This document shows positions 53,701 to 62,492 of a stretch of 64,000 nt of DNA, in pieces; the stretch's first letter is position 1, and each line of letters begins with the position of its first letter. A program made the translations under genes and the position numbers. Below the pieces are notes generated by a model, which was not told the DNA's origin, ran no database searches, and saw only the letters and a program-made list of their open reading frames with translations. The stretch spans positions 20,886 through 84,885 of the forward strand of contig NZ_NIJK01000032.1 of assembly GCF_002836975.1 (NCBI RefSeq), given 5' to 3'. The DNA comes from Shewanella indica (lineage in GTDB: Bacteria > Pseudomonadota > Gammaproteobacteria > Enterobacterales > Shewanellaceae).

Positions 53701-54179
53701 CATCCCTGGCACAGATGCTCAACCAGCAGTGTGAAATCGAGCTGAGGATCCCGGCGCTGTTGCCGGAAGACTATGTGGGCGATGTCAATATTCGCCTGTC
53801 GCTCTACAAACGGATAGCCAACTGCACTACGGAAGCGGCGCTGGATGAGCTCAAGGTGGAACTGATTGACCGTTTCGGTTTGTTGCCTGAAGCCACCCGA
53901 AACCTGATGCAACTGACACTGTACAAGCATCAGGCCACCGCGCTCGGGCTGAAAAAACTCGATTTTCACGCCCGCGGCGGCAGTGTCGAGTTCAGTGACG
54001 ATCATATTATCGATCCCGGCTTTATCATTGGCCTGTTGCAATCCCAGCCACAAATCTATCGAATGGATGGACCGAATAAGTTAAAGTTCACCCTGGCGGC
54101 CGAAAGCAGTAAAGAACGCCTGGATATGGTGGGTCTACTGCTGCAACAACTGGCACAACACACTGTGGGAGAAAAATAG
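50715..54179 (+). CDS. mfd: Transcription-repair coupling factor
   Basis: Mfd removes RNA polymerase stalled at DNA lesions and recruits UvrA. The 1154-residue product shows, in order, a UvrB-like N-terminal region (VWLFPDRETLPYDSFSPHQD), the RNA polymerase interaction domain (LKVGQPIVHLEHGVALYQGL), a RecG-like helicase core (Walker A GDVGFGKTEVAMRA, DEEHRFGV box II, TLTATPIPRTLNMAM, RGRVGRSHHQAYAY) and the C-terminal TRCF domain (LLPEDYVGDVNIRLSLYKRI). Length and motifs are typical. Its stop overlaps the first base of the csiV start. Confidence 0.98.
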   Translation: MNKFSVLAPAGAPKAGEIRHLGLGEGVERALTLANLARQHQGVSLLVTADTPTALTLEAELKYLLGDTLPVWLFPDRETLPYDSFSPHQDLISQRLETLSRLPSAKRALVIVPINTLMVRLPPKSFLSANVMLLNKGDNYSLQQMREHLVSAGYHLVGQVYEHGEFAIRGSILDIFPMGSAEPLRIELFDDEVESIRHFDPETQLSKEPLSQVRMLPAKEFPTDERAIEGFRQRYRRYFEVLVKEPESIYQQVSRHLMPAGIENYLPLFFDETATLFDYFAGDVQLLTLGDLQQAADAHLTQVRNRYEDRRVDPLRPLLAPADLYLLTEQLFAAFKRWPRLQLSLVDAQKQQQLAAVSALPDISVNHKLKQPLQALADYIASAGRVLLSAESEGRREALMELLAKIELRPVLFPHLKAFIDSDAQLGLIVSPLAKGCVLHEPKLSIICETELFGQRISQQRRREKQRQISSDAQIKNLAELKVGQPIVHLEHGVALYQGLETLDTGGVVAEYLKLEYAGGDKLYVPVSSLHLISRYAVAPDESPNLNKLGNESWAKAKKKAIERIRDVAAELLDVYARRQARPGEACELDEAEYALFAQGFPFEETVDQETSIAAVLADMQSPVAMDRLICGDVGFGKTEVAMRAAFVAVNAGKQVVVLVPTTLLAQQHYENFKDRFADWPVQIEVMSRFRTAKEQQQVIADLANGKVDIVIGTHKLLNSEVKFDALGLLIIDEEHRFGVRQKEKIKALRANVDILTLTATPIPRTLNMAMSGMRDLSIIATPPAKRLAVKTFVREYDKASVREAIEREILRGGQVYYLHNNVESIEKRAEELRELLPDARVVVAHGQMRERELERVMSDFYHRRYNVLVCTTIIETGIDVPSANTIIIERADTFGLAQLHQLRGRVGRSHHQAYAYLMTPHPKRMTSDARKRLEAIDALEDLGAGFMLATQDLEIRGAGELLGDEQSGHISKIGFSLYMEMLESAVKALKQGKEPSLAQMLNQQCEIELRIPALLPEDYVGDVNIRLSLYKRIANCTTEAALDELKVELIDRFGLLPEATRNLMQLTLYKHQATALGLKKLDFHARGGSVEFSDDHIIDPGFIIGLLQSQPQIYRMDGPNKLKFTLAAESSKERLDMVGLLLQQLAQHTVGEK

Positions 54180-55309
54180 TGTATCGAAATATGCTGGCAA
54201 CCCTGGCTCTGGGGCTGACACTTTCGCCTGTATTGCAGGCGGCACAATATCCTTGGTACGAAGTCGAGGTATACCTGTTTGAGCGCCCCGGGCCAAGCAC
54301 GGAAAAGTGGCCGGATACGCCGCTGGAGCTCAAGCTGAACAAGACCATAGACTTGATCACTCCCCAGGTCGCCACCGAAATCAGCTCGGGCAGCATGGCT
54401 GGGGGAGACTGTGACCCGCAATGGCAATCTCAATCCGCAGGCAGCGCAGCAGATAAGGCTCTCAATAACGATGCCTCCGGCTCACAGCGCGGCCGCCCCC
54501 ATCAGGCAGGCCAAGTGATATCTCTGGCCCAGGCCGATAACACGACTCAAGCGGATGCCACCGCTTTGCCTTGCCAACAGCGGCAAGCGGAAATCCGTAT
54601 GCCCAAGCAGTTGCCTGTGAATATCAGCCCCAGAGACAGCAGCACAGCCGCCCAACCCGGCGCCCTGCTGCTCAGTGAAAGTCGGGCCCAATTTGGCGGT
54701 GTTATCAATGCCCTCAAGCGGCAACGCGGTTTGAAAGGGCTTTTGCATCTCACCTGGCAGCAACAGATGAAACCCCGCCACAGAGCCGAGGCACTGCATC
54801 TCTTTGGTGGCCGTAACTTTGGCTCAGACTTCAAGCTTTCAGGCTTGCCCCAGAGCCAGTTGGACACGGCTTCGAACTCATCTTTGAATGGTTTATCAGA
54901 AGACTTATCTGAAGAAAAACTGCCTGAGCAAGCATTGGACAATGGCCTGAGTGAACCAACTCAAATGGGCAGTGAGGAATATGCAGCGCTTGGGAGCTTG
55001 ATGGTGCCGCAAACGCCCAAGGCTGTGTGGGAGCTTGATGGGCTTTTGAATATCTATCTCAGCCATTATCTCTATGTGGAAACCCGCTTTAACCTCAGGG
55101 AAGCCGGCTATAAATCTCTGGCCACCCAGGAAGGTGAGCCTGAGCTGCAAACTCCCTTTCTTTACAGCATTCCCATGGAGCAAAATCGCCGTATTCGCAG
55201 CGGGGAAATACACTACTTCGATCATCCCAGAATGGGGATGATCCTACAGGTAAGACGTATGGCCCAGCCAGGCAGCCAAACTCAAGCCGATAGTGGCGAA
55301 GAGCTCTGA
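54179..55309 (+). CDS. csiV: Peptidoglycan-binding protein CsiV family
   Basis: This 376-residue exported protein starts with GTG overlapping the mfd stop by one base. A signal peptide (MLATLALGLTLSPVLQA) precedes YPWYEVEVYLFERPGPSTEK, and the C-terminal region PKAVWELDGLLNIYLSHYLY plus SGEIHYFDHPRMGMILQVRR matches CsiV, a periplasmic peptidoglycan binder needed for PBP1a/LpoA function in Vibrio cholerae. Between them (about residues 80-165) there is a serine/glutamine-rich insertion with two cysteines that makes it longer than I remember for Vibrio CsiV. It ends base-to-base with the acylphosphatase gene. Confidence 0.85.
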   Translation: MYRNMLATLALGLTLSPVLQAAQYPWYEVEVYLFERPGPSTEKWPDTPLELKLNKTIDLITPQVATEISSGSMAGGDCDPQWQSQSAGSAADKALNNDASGSQRGRPHQAGQVISLAQADNTTQADATALPCQQRQAEIRMPKQLPVNISPRDSSTAAQPGALLLSESRAQFGGVINALKRQRGLKGLLHLTWQQQMKPRHRAEALHLFGGRNFGSDFKLSGLPQSQLDTASNSSLNGLSEDLSEEKLPEQALDNGLSEPTQMGSEEYAALGSLMVPQTPKAVWELDGLLNIYLSHYLYVETRFNLREAGYKSLATQEGEPELQTPFLYSIPMEQNRRIRSGEIHYFDHPRMGMILQVRRMAQPGSQTQADSGEEL

Positions 55310-55582
55310 TCAGTGACTGATAGAGAAGTCGAGGTAGATCTCATCTGCCTCGTCTTCTTCCACATAGACACTATCGACCCGCGCCTGAGGTGGCCCCTGT
55401 TCGCACCAGGTTATTAAGTGATCGACGGCCGGATAAGCCCCCTGCGCCAACACTTCAACCGAACCATCTTCTTTGTTGCGCACATACCCCGTCACCCCCA
55501 GTGACTGAGCCTTTTGCTGGGTAAAACGTCTGAAACAGACTCCCTGCACCTTGCCTTTTACAGTCAGCAGCACCCGCTTCAT
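55310..55582 (-). CDS. yccX: Acylphosphatase
   Basis: This 90-residue acylphosphatase hydrolyses acyl-phosphate bonds. The catalytic arginine and phosphate loop are in VQGVCFRRFTQQKAQSLGVT (residues 12-31), and the catalytic Asn region is VTGYVRNKEDGSVEV. The ATG has a strong AAGGAGAC site. It is convergent with csiV with no gap. Confidence 0.96.
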   Translation of the reverse strand: MKRVLLTVKGKVQGVCFRRFTQQKAQSLGVTGYVRNKEDGSVEVLAQGAYPAVDHLITWCEQGPPQARVDSVYVEEDEADEIYLDFSISH

Positions 55583-55648
55583 GGGCGTCTCCTTGTGGCT
55601 TCATTATCTTGCTATGCTTATAAATCAAGCAGTTGATTAACAAAAAAG

Positions 55649-55681
55649 CAAAAAAAACAGCTAACAAAAGAGTGTTAGCTG
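55649..55681 (-). terminator. Terminator beyond ycfP
   Basis: On the minus strand a perfect 9-bp stem (CAGCTAACA / TGTTAGCTG) is followed by seven T residues. It lies 200 bases beyond the ycfP stop and upstream of the acylphosphatase start. Confidence 0.75.
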
Positions 55682-55790
55682 CATCGGGCGACATACGCAA
55701 AATGTCCGGTAATTTTGCAACCACAAAGCGTAACACTTTGTATCAAAACCACCATAAAACGTAACTTTACACAGCTAAAGACCCGATGCA

Positions 55791-55817
55791 ACCAACGCAA
55801 CAAACGGAACAAACGGA
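55791..55817. repeat. Three tandem 9-bp repeats
   Basis: Two identical copies of ACAAACGGA (55800, 55809) are preceded by a degenerate copy ACCAACGCA (55791). They lie in the 303-base gap between ycfP and yccX. No function is recognised. Confidence 0.6.
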
Positions 55818-55885
55818 ACAACAACCCGAACCCCTCTCGTGACATCGATCACAAAAAGGGCTTGTTTTACCGCACAAAAGAGGGT

Positions 55886-56446
55886 TTAACCGACGCGCTC
55901 TACACCCTCATTCTGCTTGAAGGCTTTTATCTGAGTCAAATGGCTCGCCAGCGAGGCAAACTTATGACTCTGCTGCTTATCCCAAACCACTTCATAATAG
56001 CGGCTGAGCAAAGCATGACTGCGGGTGCTATCCAAAACTTCATCCTCGGTCGACAGCAGGCACAGGGCGCGGTTACGGTTCTTGCTGCGAAAATCGGTCA
56101 CGCACTTGCTGGCAATATCGGCGTACTCTTCCGGCCTGTCTATCTTGCCGGGCATGTTTTCCTCCGGCCACAGATTGGGGTTGACCAATATCGCCTTGAG
56201 CCCGGACAGGAAAGCAATTCGTTCGGCCCAATAGGCCCCCAGCCCCACACCTATGATCAATGGCTTGGGATCGTCAGTGAGTTTAAGCTGCTTACTGACC
56301 TCATTCAGCAGATGCTGCATATCGTGTCTGGGATGCTGGGTGCTGTAGCTGATGAGACGCACATCATCATCAATAAACTGTAACTGCCTGACTTTTTCAT
56401 GATTACCCGGGCTGGTGGCATCAAATCCGTGAAAATACAAAATCAT
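55886..56446 (-). CDS. ycfP: YcfP family alpha/beta hydrolase-like protein
   Basis: This 186-residue protein of the UPF0227/YcfP esterase-like family begins [18 protein letters not shown] and has [20 protein letters not shown] where a GxSxG nucleophile elbow is expected (here GLGAY, lacking Ser). Later are STEDEVLD and QQSHKFASL with the acid and histidine regions. Catalysis is therefore doubtful. Gene order nagZ-ycfP is conserved with Escherichia coli; it begins 82 bases after nagZ. Confidence 0.88.
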   Translation of the reverse strand: MILYFHGFDATSPGNHEKVRQLQFIDDDVRLISYSTQHPRHDMQHLLNEVSKQLKLTDDPKPLIIGVGLGAYWAERIAFLSGLKAILVNPNLWPEENMPGKIDRPEEYADIASKCVTDFRSKNRNRALCLLSTEDEVLDSTRSHALLSRYYEVVWDKQQSHKFASLASHLTQIKAFKQNEGVERVG

Positions 56447-56489
56447 TTTGTTTCCTCAAGTCTCATTCCAGTCATGGTTATACAGGTTT

Positions 56490-56510
56490 CAAACTAACCA
56501 AGTTAGTTTG
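56490..56510. other. Perfect inverted repeat between nagZ and ycfP
   Basis: CAAACTAAC / GTTAGTTTG forms a 9-bp perfect inverted repeat with spacer CAA. It has no T run and lies between the stop of nagZ and start of ycfP. It could be an operator or an RNA processing hairpin. Confidence 0.6.
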
Positions 56511-56528
56511 CGCCTATATTGTGCCAAA

Positions 56529-57545
56529 TCAATTTTTTGTGGATGAAATCCTTGCCGCCAGCTCGCGGGCTCGCTCCCAGCGCGCTTCATCCTGCAATGC
56601 CTGCATCACCTTAGCAGGGTCGGCCCTCAACGTTGCAGCCGGGAAAGGATTGCTCTCTGGCCAAGGGAAGTCTCCCAGAAGGCTTCTGGCGCCCTCAGGG
56701 TCATTGCATACCAATACCATGTTACAACCGGCATCCAGTGCCGCTCTGGCCCTGGCCTGATAGTCTCCGGCGACCGCCGCCCCTTTCATGCCGAGATCGT
56801 CCGAGAAAATCACTCCATTAAAGGCCAGTTTGCCGCGCAGCTCCTGCTGGAGCCAAAAAGATGAAAATCCGGCGGGGTTTGGGTCTACTTCGGGATAAAT
56901 CACATGAGCCGGCATAATACCTTGGAGCATCTCCTTGGCGATCAGCTGTGAAAAAGGCTGCATATCACACTCGGCAATCTCTTGATAGCTGCGCGGGTCG
57001 ACCGGCTGGGCAATATGGGAGTCGGCCTCGACGCTGCCGTGGCCGGGAAAATGTTTGCCCACTGCGGCCATACCGGCCTCAGTCATGCCTTCAATAAAGG
57101 CTGTTGCCAGCGCAGTGACCTGCTCGGGTTTTGAGGCGAAACTGCGGGTGCCTATCACCTGACTGATGCCATTGAGATCGAGCACAGGGGCAAAGCTTAA
57201 ATCTATGTCGCAGGCCAATAGCTCGACGGCCATCAAAAAGCCCAGCTCTTTGGCCCAGGTTGACGCCAGCTGAAGCGAACCTGATGCGGCCGGCAATATA
57301 TCGCCCATGGCCGGGATTTGGGTAAATCCCTCGCGAAAACGCTGTACCCTGCCCCCTTCATGATCGACGGCAATTAGCAGTTCGGGACGCACCCGACGAA
57401 CCGCGCGGATCAGGGCTATCAGTTGCTCTCTGTCTTGGTAATTACGGCTGAAAAGAATTAGGCCGCCAACGGCCGGATGTTGCAGGACAGACGCCTCCTC
57501 TTGGGTCAACTCGACAGAGGCAAGATCCAGCATTAAGTGACTCAT
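56529..57545 (-). CDS. nagZ: Beta-N-acetylglucosaminidase (peptidoglycan recycling)
   Basis: NagZ removes N-acetylglucosamine from anhydromuropeptides in the cytoplasm, a step that also affects AmpC induction. From ATG 57545 (338 residues, GGAG site) it shows the family-3 glycoside hydrolase core: [19 protein letters not shown], the catalytic loop [14 protein letters not shown] and the nucleophile region [12 protein letters not shown]. The longer frame to 57572 is unlikely. ycfP follows. Confidence 0.97.
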   Translation of the reverse strand: MSHLMLDLASVELTQEEASVLQHPAVGGLILFSRNYQDREQLIALIRAVRRVRPELLIAVDHEGGRVQRFREGFTQIPAMGDILPAASGSLQLASTWAKELGFLMAVELLACDIDLSFAPVLDLNGISQVIGTRSFASKPEQVTALATAFIEGMTEAGMAAVGKHFPGHGSVEADSHIAQPVDPRSYQEIAECDMQPFSQLIAKEMLQGIMPAHVIYPEVDPNPAGFSSFWLQQELRGKLAFNGVIFSDDLGMKGAAVAGDYQARARAALDAGCNMVLVCNDPEGARSLLGDFPWPESNPFPAATLRADPAKVMQALQDEARWERARELAARISSTKN

Positions 57546-57841
57546 AAACATCTCCAACAGGGTACCGCGCATGAAAGCGACTGAAAAAGGTACGAAATGG
57601 TGTTAGCCCCGATACAGGTATGGCAGCAAGGAAAGCGCAACCAGGGTCAATCCCTTTGTTAGCAAGGCTAATGCAACCTTAGCTTAATAAGAATAACTAA
57701 TGATATTCCAGGCCAAAAGTATGGGATACTTGCCCATGGGCAGAGTAACTTGGGTCAAGGTTACTCCGAAACCTGCGCATGCGCGAGCAATGCGCCTCCC
57801 AATGACTAAAATAACAACGAAACAGCAACAGGGTTAACCAA

Positions 57842-59218
57842 ATGATTAGCGTATTCGATATGTTCAAGATAGGTATAGGGCCTTCCAGTTCCCATACCGT
57901 GGGTCCGATGAAAGCGGGCAAAATCTTTATCGAACAACTGGCTGCAGATGACTTACTTGGACAGGTCGACGAACTGCAGGCAGAACTTTTTGGCTCTCTT
58001 GGACAAACGGGCAAGGGCCACGGTACCGGCAAGGCAGTGATTCTGGGATTGATGGGGGAAGATCCGGAAACCGTCGACACTGACAGCATAGAGGCGATTC
58101 TGGCAGAAGTAGCCGACAGCCAGACACTGACGCTCAGCGATGGCCGTAAGGTTAAGTTTACCCGCGAAGATGGCATCACCTACCACAGACGCAAGACACT
58201 GCCGGCACACGCCAACGCCATGACACTCTACGCCCTCAAGGCCGGAGAGTGTTTGTATCAACGCACTTACTACTCGGTCGGCGGCGGTTTTATTCTCGAT
58301 GAAGATGAAATTCAGCAGCGTAACGCTTCTCCGGCGACTCCCATCGCCCAGGCGCCTTACGATTTCAATACCGCCAGCGAGCTGTTGGAACTGTGCAGCG
58401 AAAATGGCCTGAGCATCTCTTCATTAATGATGGCCAATGAGCTCAGCATAGCCCCTGAGAGTGAAGTCAAAGCCAAACTGTGGCATATCTGGCAAACCAT
58501 GAAAGCCTGCGTCGAAAAAGGCTATCAGAAAGAAGGCATTTTGCCCGGTGGCCTTAAGCTGCGCCGCCGCGCCCCGGCGCTGCATCGCCGCCTCAAGGCC
58601 GAAGGCCGCAACAATATCGATCCCCTCAATGCCATGGACTGGGTGGACTTGTTTGCTCTGTCTGTGAATGAACAAAATGCCGCCGGCGATCGGGTGGTAA
58701 CGGCGCCCACCAATGGCGCCGCCGGCATCATCCCCGCCGTGCTCTGCTACTACGACACCTTTGTTCAGGAAGTGGATGAAGATGTCTGTTGCCGTTTTCT
58801 GTTAACGGCGGCAGCCATAGGGATTCTGTACAAGAAAAACGCCTCCATTTCCGGAGCCGAGGTTGGCTGTCAGGGCGAAGTCGGCGTGGCTTGCTCTATG
58901 GCCGCCGCCGCACTGACCGAAATCATGGGTGGTACGGTCGAGCATGTTGAAAACGCGGCAGAAATCGGTATGGAACACAATCTGGGGTTGACCTGCGATC
59001 CTGTCGGCGGCCTGGTGCAGGTTCCCTGTATCGAACGTAACGCCATGGGCGCTGTCAAGGCAATCAACGCCTCACGCATGGCACTGCGCGGCGATGGTAA
59101 TCACAAGGTTTCCCTGGATAAGGTGATCAAGACCATGATGGATACCGGCAAAGATATGCGCAGCAAGTACAAGGAAACCGCCAAAGGCGGCCTGGCGGTT
59201 AATATCGTCGAGTGTTGA
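57842..59218 (+). CDS. sdaA: L-serine ammonia-lyase (iron-sulfur dependent)
   Basis: L-serine dehydratase converts L-serine to pyruvate and ammonia using a 4Fe-4S cluster. The 458-residue single-chain enzyme has the beta domain ([20 protein letters not shown]) and the alpha domain with [39 protein letters not shown] and [20 protein letters not shown], containing the cluster cysteines. The ATG has a weak ribosome site (CAGGG). The 296-base region upstream, shared with divergent nagZ, shows no operator I recognise. A terminator follows at 59278. Confidence 0.97.
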   Translation: MISVFDMFKIGIGPSSSHTVGPMKAGKIFIEQLAADDLLGQVDELQAELFGSLGQTGKGHGTGKAVILGLMGEDPETVDTDSIEAILAEVADSQTLTLSDGRKVKFTREDGITYHRRKTLPAHANAMTLYALKAGECLYQRTYYSVGGGFILDEDEIQQRNASPATPIAQAPYDFNTASELLELCSENGLSISSLMMANELSIAPESEVKAKLWHIWQTMKACVEKGYQKEGILPGGLKLRRRAPALHRRLKAEGRNNIDPLNAMDWVDLFALSVNEQNAAGDRVVTAPTNGAAGIIPAVLCYYDTFVQEVDEDVCCRFLLTAAAIGILYKKNASISGAEVGCQGEVGVACSMAAAALTEIMGGTVEHVENAAEIGMEHNLGLTCDPVGGLVQVPCIERNAMGAVKAINASRMALRGDGNHKVSLDKVIKTMMDTGKDMRSKYKETAKGGLAVNIVEC

Positions 59219-59277
59219 TTACCAAATCAATCTCTCCGGTAGTCCTTCCGAAAACAGGGACTATCTTCCCGATAAAA

Positions 59278-59310
59278 GAAGAGCGCCAAATTTGGCGCTC
59301 TTCTTTTTTT
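59278..59310. terminator. Terminator after sdaA
   Basis: A perfect 13-bp palindromic stem (GAAGAGCGCCAAA / TTTGGCGCTCTTC) is followed by seven T residues. On the other strand four T residues follow it, so it may also end the rfbA transcript coming from the right. Confidence 0.92.
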
Positions 59311-59416
59311 AACTTAATCATTTTAAAGGGCTACTGAATCTACATCAGTGGATGAATATTGATCTGACACAGTATTTCGAACAAAGTCCAAGGCAATAAC
59401 ACTTTATCCTGATCTA

Positions 59417-60289
59417 TTAATTAACTTTCAGGCATAGCTTATGCAAATACTGGCCATAATCACTATTCATCATAGGTTTTACAATCCTTAGTAGATCTTG
59501 TTTATTTAACCAGCCTTGTTGAAATGCAATCTCTTCTAAACACGCAACTTTCAAGCCTTGTACATGCTCTATCGTTTGAACAAATGAAGCTGCTTCGAGT
59601 AAACTTTCATGTGTTCCAGTGTCTAACCACGCAAAACCACGGCCTAATAGCTCAACATTCAAAGAACCATCGTTGAGATACATCTCATTGAGTGTGGTAA
59701 TTTCTAACTCTCCCCGTGCCGAAGGCGTAACCTGTTTGGCAAATTCAACAACACGATTATCGTAGAAATATAAACCTGTCACAGCATAGTCAGACTTAGG
59801 ATTACGCGGTTTTTCTTCTATTGAAACAGCGCGCATGCTGTTATCAAACTCCACGACTCCATAACGCTCCGGATCTTTAACCTGATAACCAAATATAGTC
59901 GCACCATGCTCTCGACTAGCCGCATTTAGCAGCGTCTTGGTAAAGGATTGACCGTAAAAAATATTGTCACCTAAAACTAAACAGCAACTATCGTCACCGA
60001 TAAAATTTTCACCGATTATAAAAGCTTGTGCTAAACCATCAGGACTTTCTTGGATTGCATACTCAAGACGAATACCATAGTCGCTACCATTGCCTAGTAA
60101 CCGCTTAAAACTTTCGTTGTCTTCAGGCGTAGTAATGATCAAAATATCACGAATCCCCGCCAGCATTAGCGTTGATAACGGATAGTAAATCATTGGCTTA
60201 TTATAAACCGGCAATAGCTGCTTAGATACACCTCTAGTCAATGGATATAACCTTGTACCTGAACCACCGGCTAAGACAATCCCCTTCAT
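59417..60289 (-). CDS. rfbA: Glucose-1-phosphate thymidylyltransferase
   Basis: RfbA/RmlA makes dTDP-glucose from glucose-1-phosphate and dTTP. The 290-residue product has the nucleotide-binding signature [20 protein letters not shown], then [29 protein letters not shown] and [19 protein letters not shown]. Its start overlaps the rfbB stop by one base. It is the last gene of the polysaccharide cluster here; rfbC and rfbD are not next to it. Base composition is AT-richer than the genes to its left. Confidence 0.96.
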   Translation of the reverse strand: MKGIVLAGGSGTRLYPLTRGVSKQLLPVYNKPMIYYPLSTLMLAGIRDILIITTPEDNESFKRLLGNGSDYGIRLEYAIQESPDGLAQAFIIGENFIGDDSCCLVLGDNIFYGQSFTKTLLNAASREHGATIFGYQVKDPERYGVVEFDNSMRAVSIEEKPRNPKSDYAVTGLYFYDNRVVEFAKQVTPSARGELEITTLNEMYLNDGSLNVELLGRGFAWLDTGTHESLLEAASFVQTIEHVQGLKVACLEEIAFQQGWLNKQDLLRIVKPMMNSDYGQYLHKLCLKVN

Positions 60290-61386
60290 TAATTTTTACC
60301 TTTATTTAGGTTACAAATTAAACCTAAGCGCTGTCTTTGATAAGAGCCGTCCTGAACTCGCTGACTCCAAGCCTGATTGTTAAGATACCATTGCACGGTT
60401 TTCCGCAGCCCTGTTTCAAAGGTCTCATCAGGGGCCCTATTTAACTCTTTGCTCATTTTGGTAGCATCGATGGCATAGCGACGGTCGTGACCTGGACGAT
60501 CTGCTACATAAGTAATTTGTTCCGCGTACGGAGTACCTTTAGGCATCAATTCGTCTAAAATCGCACATATTATTTTTACCACCTCCAAATTTCGTTTTTC
60601 ATTTTGACCACCAATATTATAGGTTTCACCGACTTTTCCTTCTTTGATAACTTTATACAAAGCGCGAGCGTGGTCTTCTACATATACCCAATCACGAATT
60701 TGATCACCTTTGCCGTAAACAGGCAAAGGCTTGCCTTCCACCGCATTTAAAATCACAAGTGGGATCAGTTTTTCAGGAAATTGGAAAGGGCCATAATTAT
60801 TTGAGCAATTGGTCACTATTGTTGGCAAACCATAGGTGCGCAACCAAGCGCGAACGAGGTGATCACTGGATGCTTTCGATGCCGAATACGGACTACTCGG
60901 AGCATAAGGGGTAGCTTCTGTAAATAGTGTTAACTCTTCCGAGCTTTGCACTTCATCTGGATGCGGCAAGTCACCATAAACCTCATCGGTAGAAATATGA
61001 TGAAAACGAAAAGCGCTCTTCTTATCATCAGATAGCTCGTGCCAATATGCACGAGTCGCTTCTAGGAGGGTGTAAGTACCAACTATGTTTGTTTGAATAA
61101 AATCAGCAGGAGCTGTTATTGAGCGGTCTACATGAGACTCTGCTGCCAAGTGCATAACGGCATCAGGCTTATGCTCATCAAACACTCTGTCTAATTCTGC
61201 TCGGTCACAGATATCAACTTGCTCAAAAGCGTATCGTTTATCCTTCTCTACGCTGACAAGAGACTCGAGATTGCCTGCATAAGTTAACTTGTCGACATTA
61301 ATTACGCTATCTTGAGTATGGTTGATAATATGACGAACAACTGCAGAGCCAATGAATCCAGCCCCACCTGTGACCAGTATCTTCAT
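60289..61386 (-). CDS. rfbB: dTDP-glucose 4,6-dehydratase
   Basis: RfbB/RmlB forms dTDP-4-keto-6-deoxyglucose. The 365-residue short-chain dehydrogenase has the Rossmann motif [15 protein letters not shown], the [12 protein letters not shown] loop, the catalytic [11 protein letters not shown] (Thr-Asp-Glu) and [10 protein letters not shown] (YxxxK). It is co-transcribed with rfbA; a promoter is expected in the 109 bases before it, after the galU terminator. Confidence 0.97.
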   Translation of the reverse strand: MKILVTGGAGFIGSAVVRHIINHTQDSVINVDKLTYAGNLESLVSVEKDKRYAFEQVDICDRAELDRVFDEHKPDAVMHLAAESHVDRSITAPADFIQTNIVGTYTLLEATRAYWHELSDDKKSAFRFHHISTDEVYGDLPHPDEVQSSEELTLFTEATPYAPSSPYSASKASSDHLVRAWLRTYGLPTIVTNCSNNYGPFQFPEKLIPLVILNAVEGKPLPVYGKGDQIRDWVYVEDHARALYKVIKEGKVGETYNIGGQNEKRNLEVVKIICAILDELMPKGTPYAEQITYVADRPGHDRRYAIDATKMSKELNRAPDETFETGLRKTVQWYLNNQAWSQRVQDGSYQRQRLGLICNLNKGKN

Positions 61387-61495
61387 TTTTCACTACCAGA
61401 TTTGATGAGTTTAGCCATGCTAGACGACTATGGCTGAGTGATAAATTACAAACAATTTCGCAACACTTTCTGGAATCTAACCTGCTGAAAACGAA

Positions 61496-61524
61496 AATGC
61501 CCACTTTAAGAAAAAGTGGGCATT
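61496..61524 (-). terminator. Terminator after galU
   Basis: On the minus strand a 12-bp stem AATGCCCACTTT / AAAGTGGGCATT with a five-base loop is followed by a T-rich tract. It lies 20 bases beyond the galU stop. Confidence 0.9.
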
Positions 61525-61545
61525 CACTTGAAGTAAAAGTAAAGT

Positions 61546-62430
61546 CTATTGTGCTAGCAAATTCAATAGTTGCTGACGAAACTCTTTACCCAGCTTTTCA
61601 TTACGCAGGCCATACTCAACAAAAGCCGTCATATAACCAAGTTTGTCGCCACAATCATGAGACTTACCTGTCATATTGAAGGCTTCGACAGTGTCAGATT
61701 CAATAAGCATATCAATCGCGTCTGTCAATTGGATCTCATCCCCTGCACCAGCGGGGGTTTTAGCCAGCAAGTCCCAGATTTTTTCAGACAAAACGTAACG
61801 ACCTACAACAGCAAGATTAGATGGGGCTTCACCAATGGCTGGCTTTTCGACCATAGCCTTAATGACTGATGATTCACCAGGTTCGATATCCACTCCGCCA
61901 CAATCGACAATCCCGTATTTGTTTACTTCATCTAGCGCCACTGGCGCTACCATGATTTGGCTAGCTTGAGTCGCTTTATAATGTTTAATCATTGCCGCAA
62001 GGTTTTCAGAGCTCTGATCGGCACTATACTCATCCAAAATCACATCAGGTAACACAACCGCAAAAGGACTGTTGCCTATACAAGGTTTTGCGCAAAGCAC
62101 CGCATGACCAAGCCCCTTAGCCTCACCCTGACGAACATGCATAATAGTCACGTCTTTAGGGCAAATTGATTGCACCTCATCGAGCAACTGACGCTTTACT
62201 CGCTTCTCAAGCGTCGACTCAAGCTCATATGAGGTGTCAAAATGGTTTTCGATCGCATTTTTACTGGCATGAGTCACCAGCACAATCTCTTTCACACCGG
62301 CTGCTACACATTCATTAACTATGTATTGAATAAGCGGTTTATCAACAAGCGGCAACATCTCTTTCGGGATAGCCTTAGTCGCAGGAAGCATACGGGTACC
62401 AAGTCCCGCTACGGGAATAACAACTTTCAT
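61546..62430 (-). CDS. galU: UTP-glucose-1-phosphate uridylyltransferase
   Basis: GalU makes UDP-glucose for surface polysaccharides and trehalose pathways. The 294-residue protein starts with [20 protein letters not shown] and [18 protein letters not shown], and includes [18 protein letters not shown] and [12 protein letters not shown]. It sits between terminators on both sides (61496 and 62449), so it may be a single-gene transcript within the locus. Confidence 0.97.
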   Translation of the reverse strand: MKVVIPVAGLGTRMLPATKAIPKEMLPLVDKPLIQYIVNECVAAGVKEIVLVTHASKNAIENHFDTSYELESTLEKRVKRQLLDEVQSICPKDVTIMHVRQGEAKGLGHAVLCAKPCIGNSPFAVVLPDVILDEYSADQSSENLAAMIKHYKATQASQIMVAPVALDEVNKYGIVDCGGVDIEPGESSVIKAMVEKPAIGEAPSNLAVVGRYVLSEKIWDLLAKTPAGAGDEIQLTDAIDMLIESDTVEAFNMTGKSHDCGDKLGYMTAFVEYGLRNEKLGKEFRQQLLNLLAQ

Positions 62431-62448
62431 AGAAAATACTCGAAAAGG

Positions 62449-62476
62449 AAACTCCTCAAATAAAGAGGAGTTTCAT
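62449..62476 (-). terminator. Terminator after the WbpM-like gene
   Basis: On the minus strand GAAACTCCTC / GAGGAGTTTC forms a perfect 10-bp stem with a seven-base loop, followed by CTTTT. It lies 17 bases beyond the epimerase stop. Confidence 0.85.
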
Positions 62477-62492
62477 TAGACTAAGAGATAAA

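Noticed and set aside
55715..56383. 222-codon plus-strand frame across ycfP
   Set aside because: It overlaps ycfP in antisense and has no family similarity.
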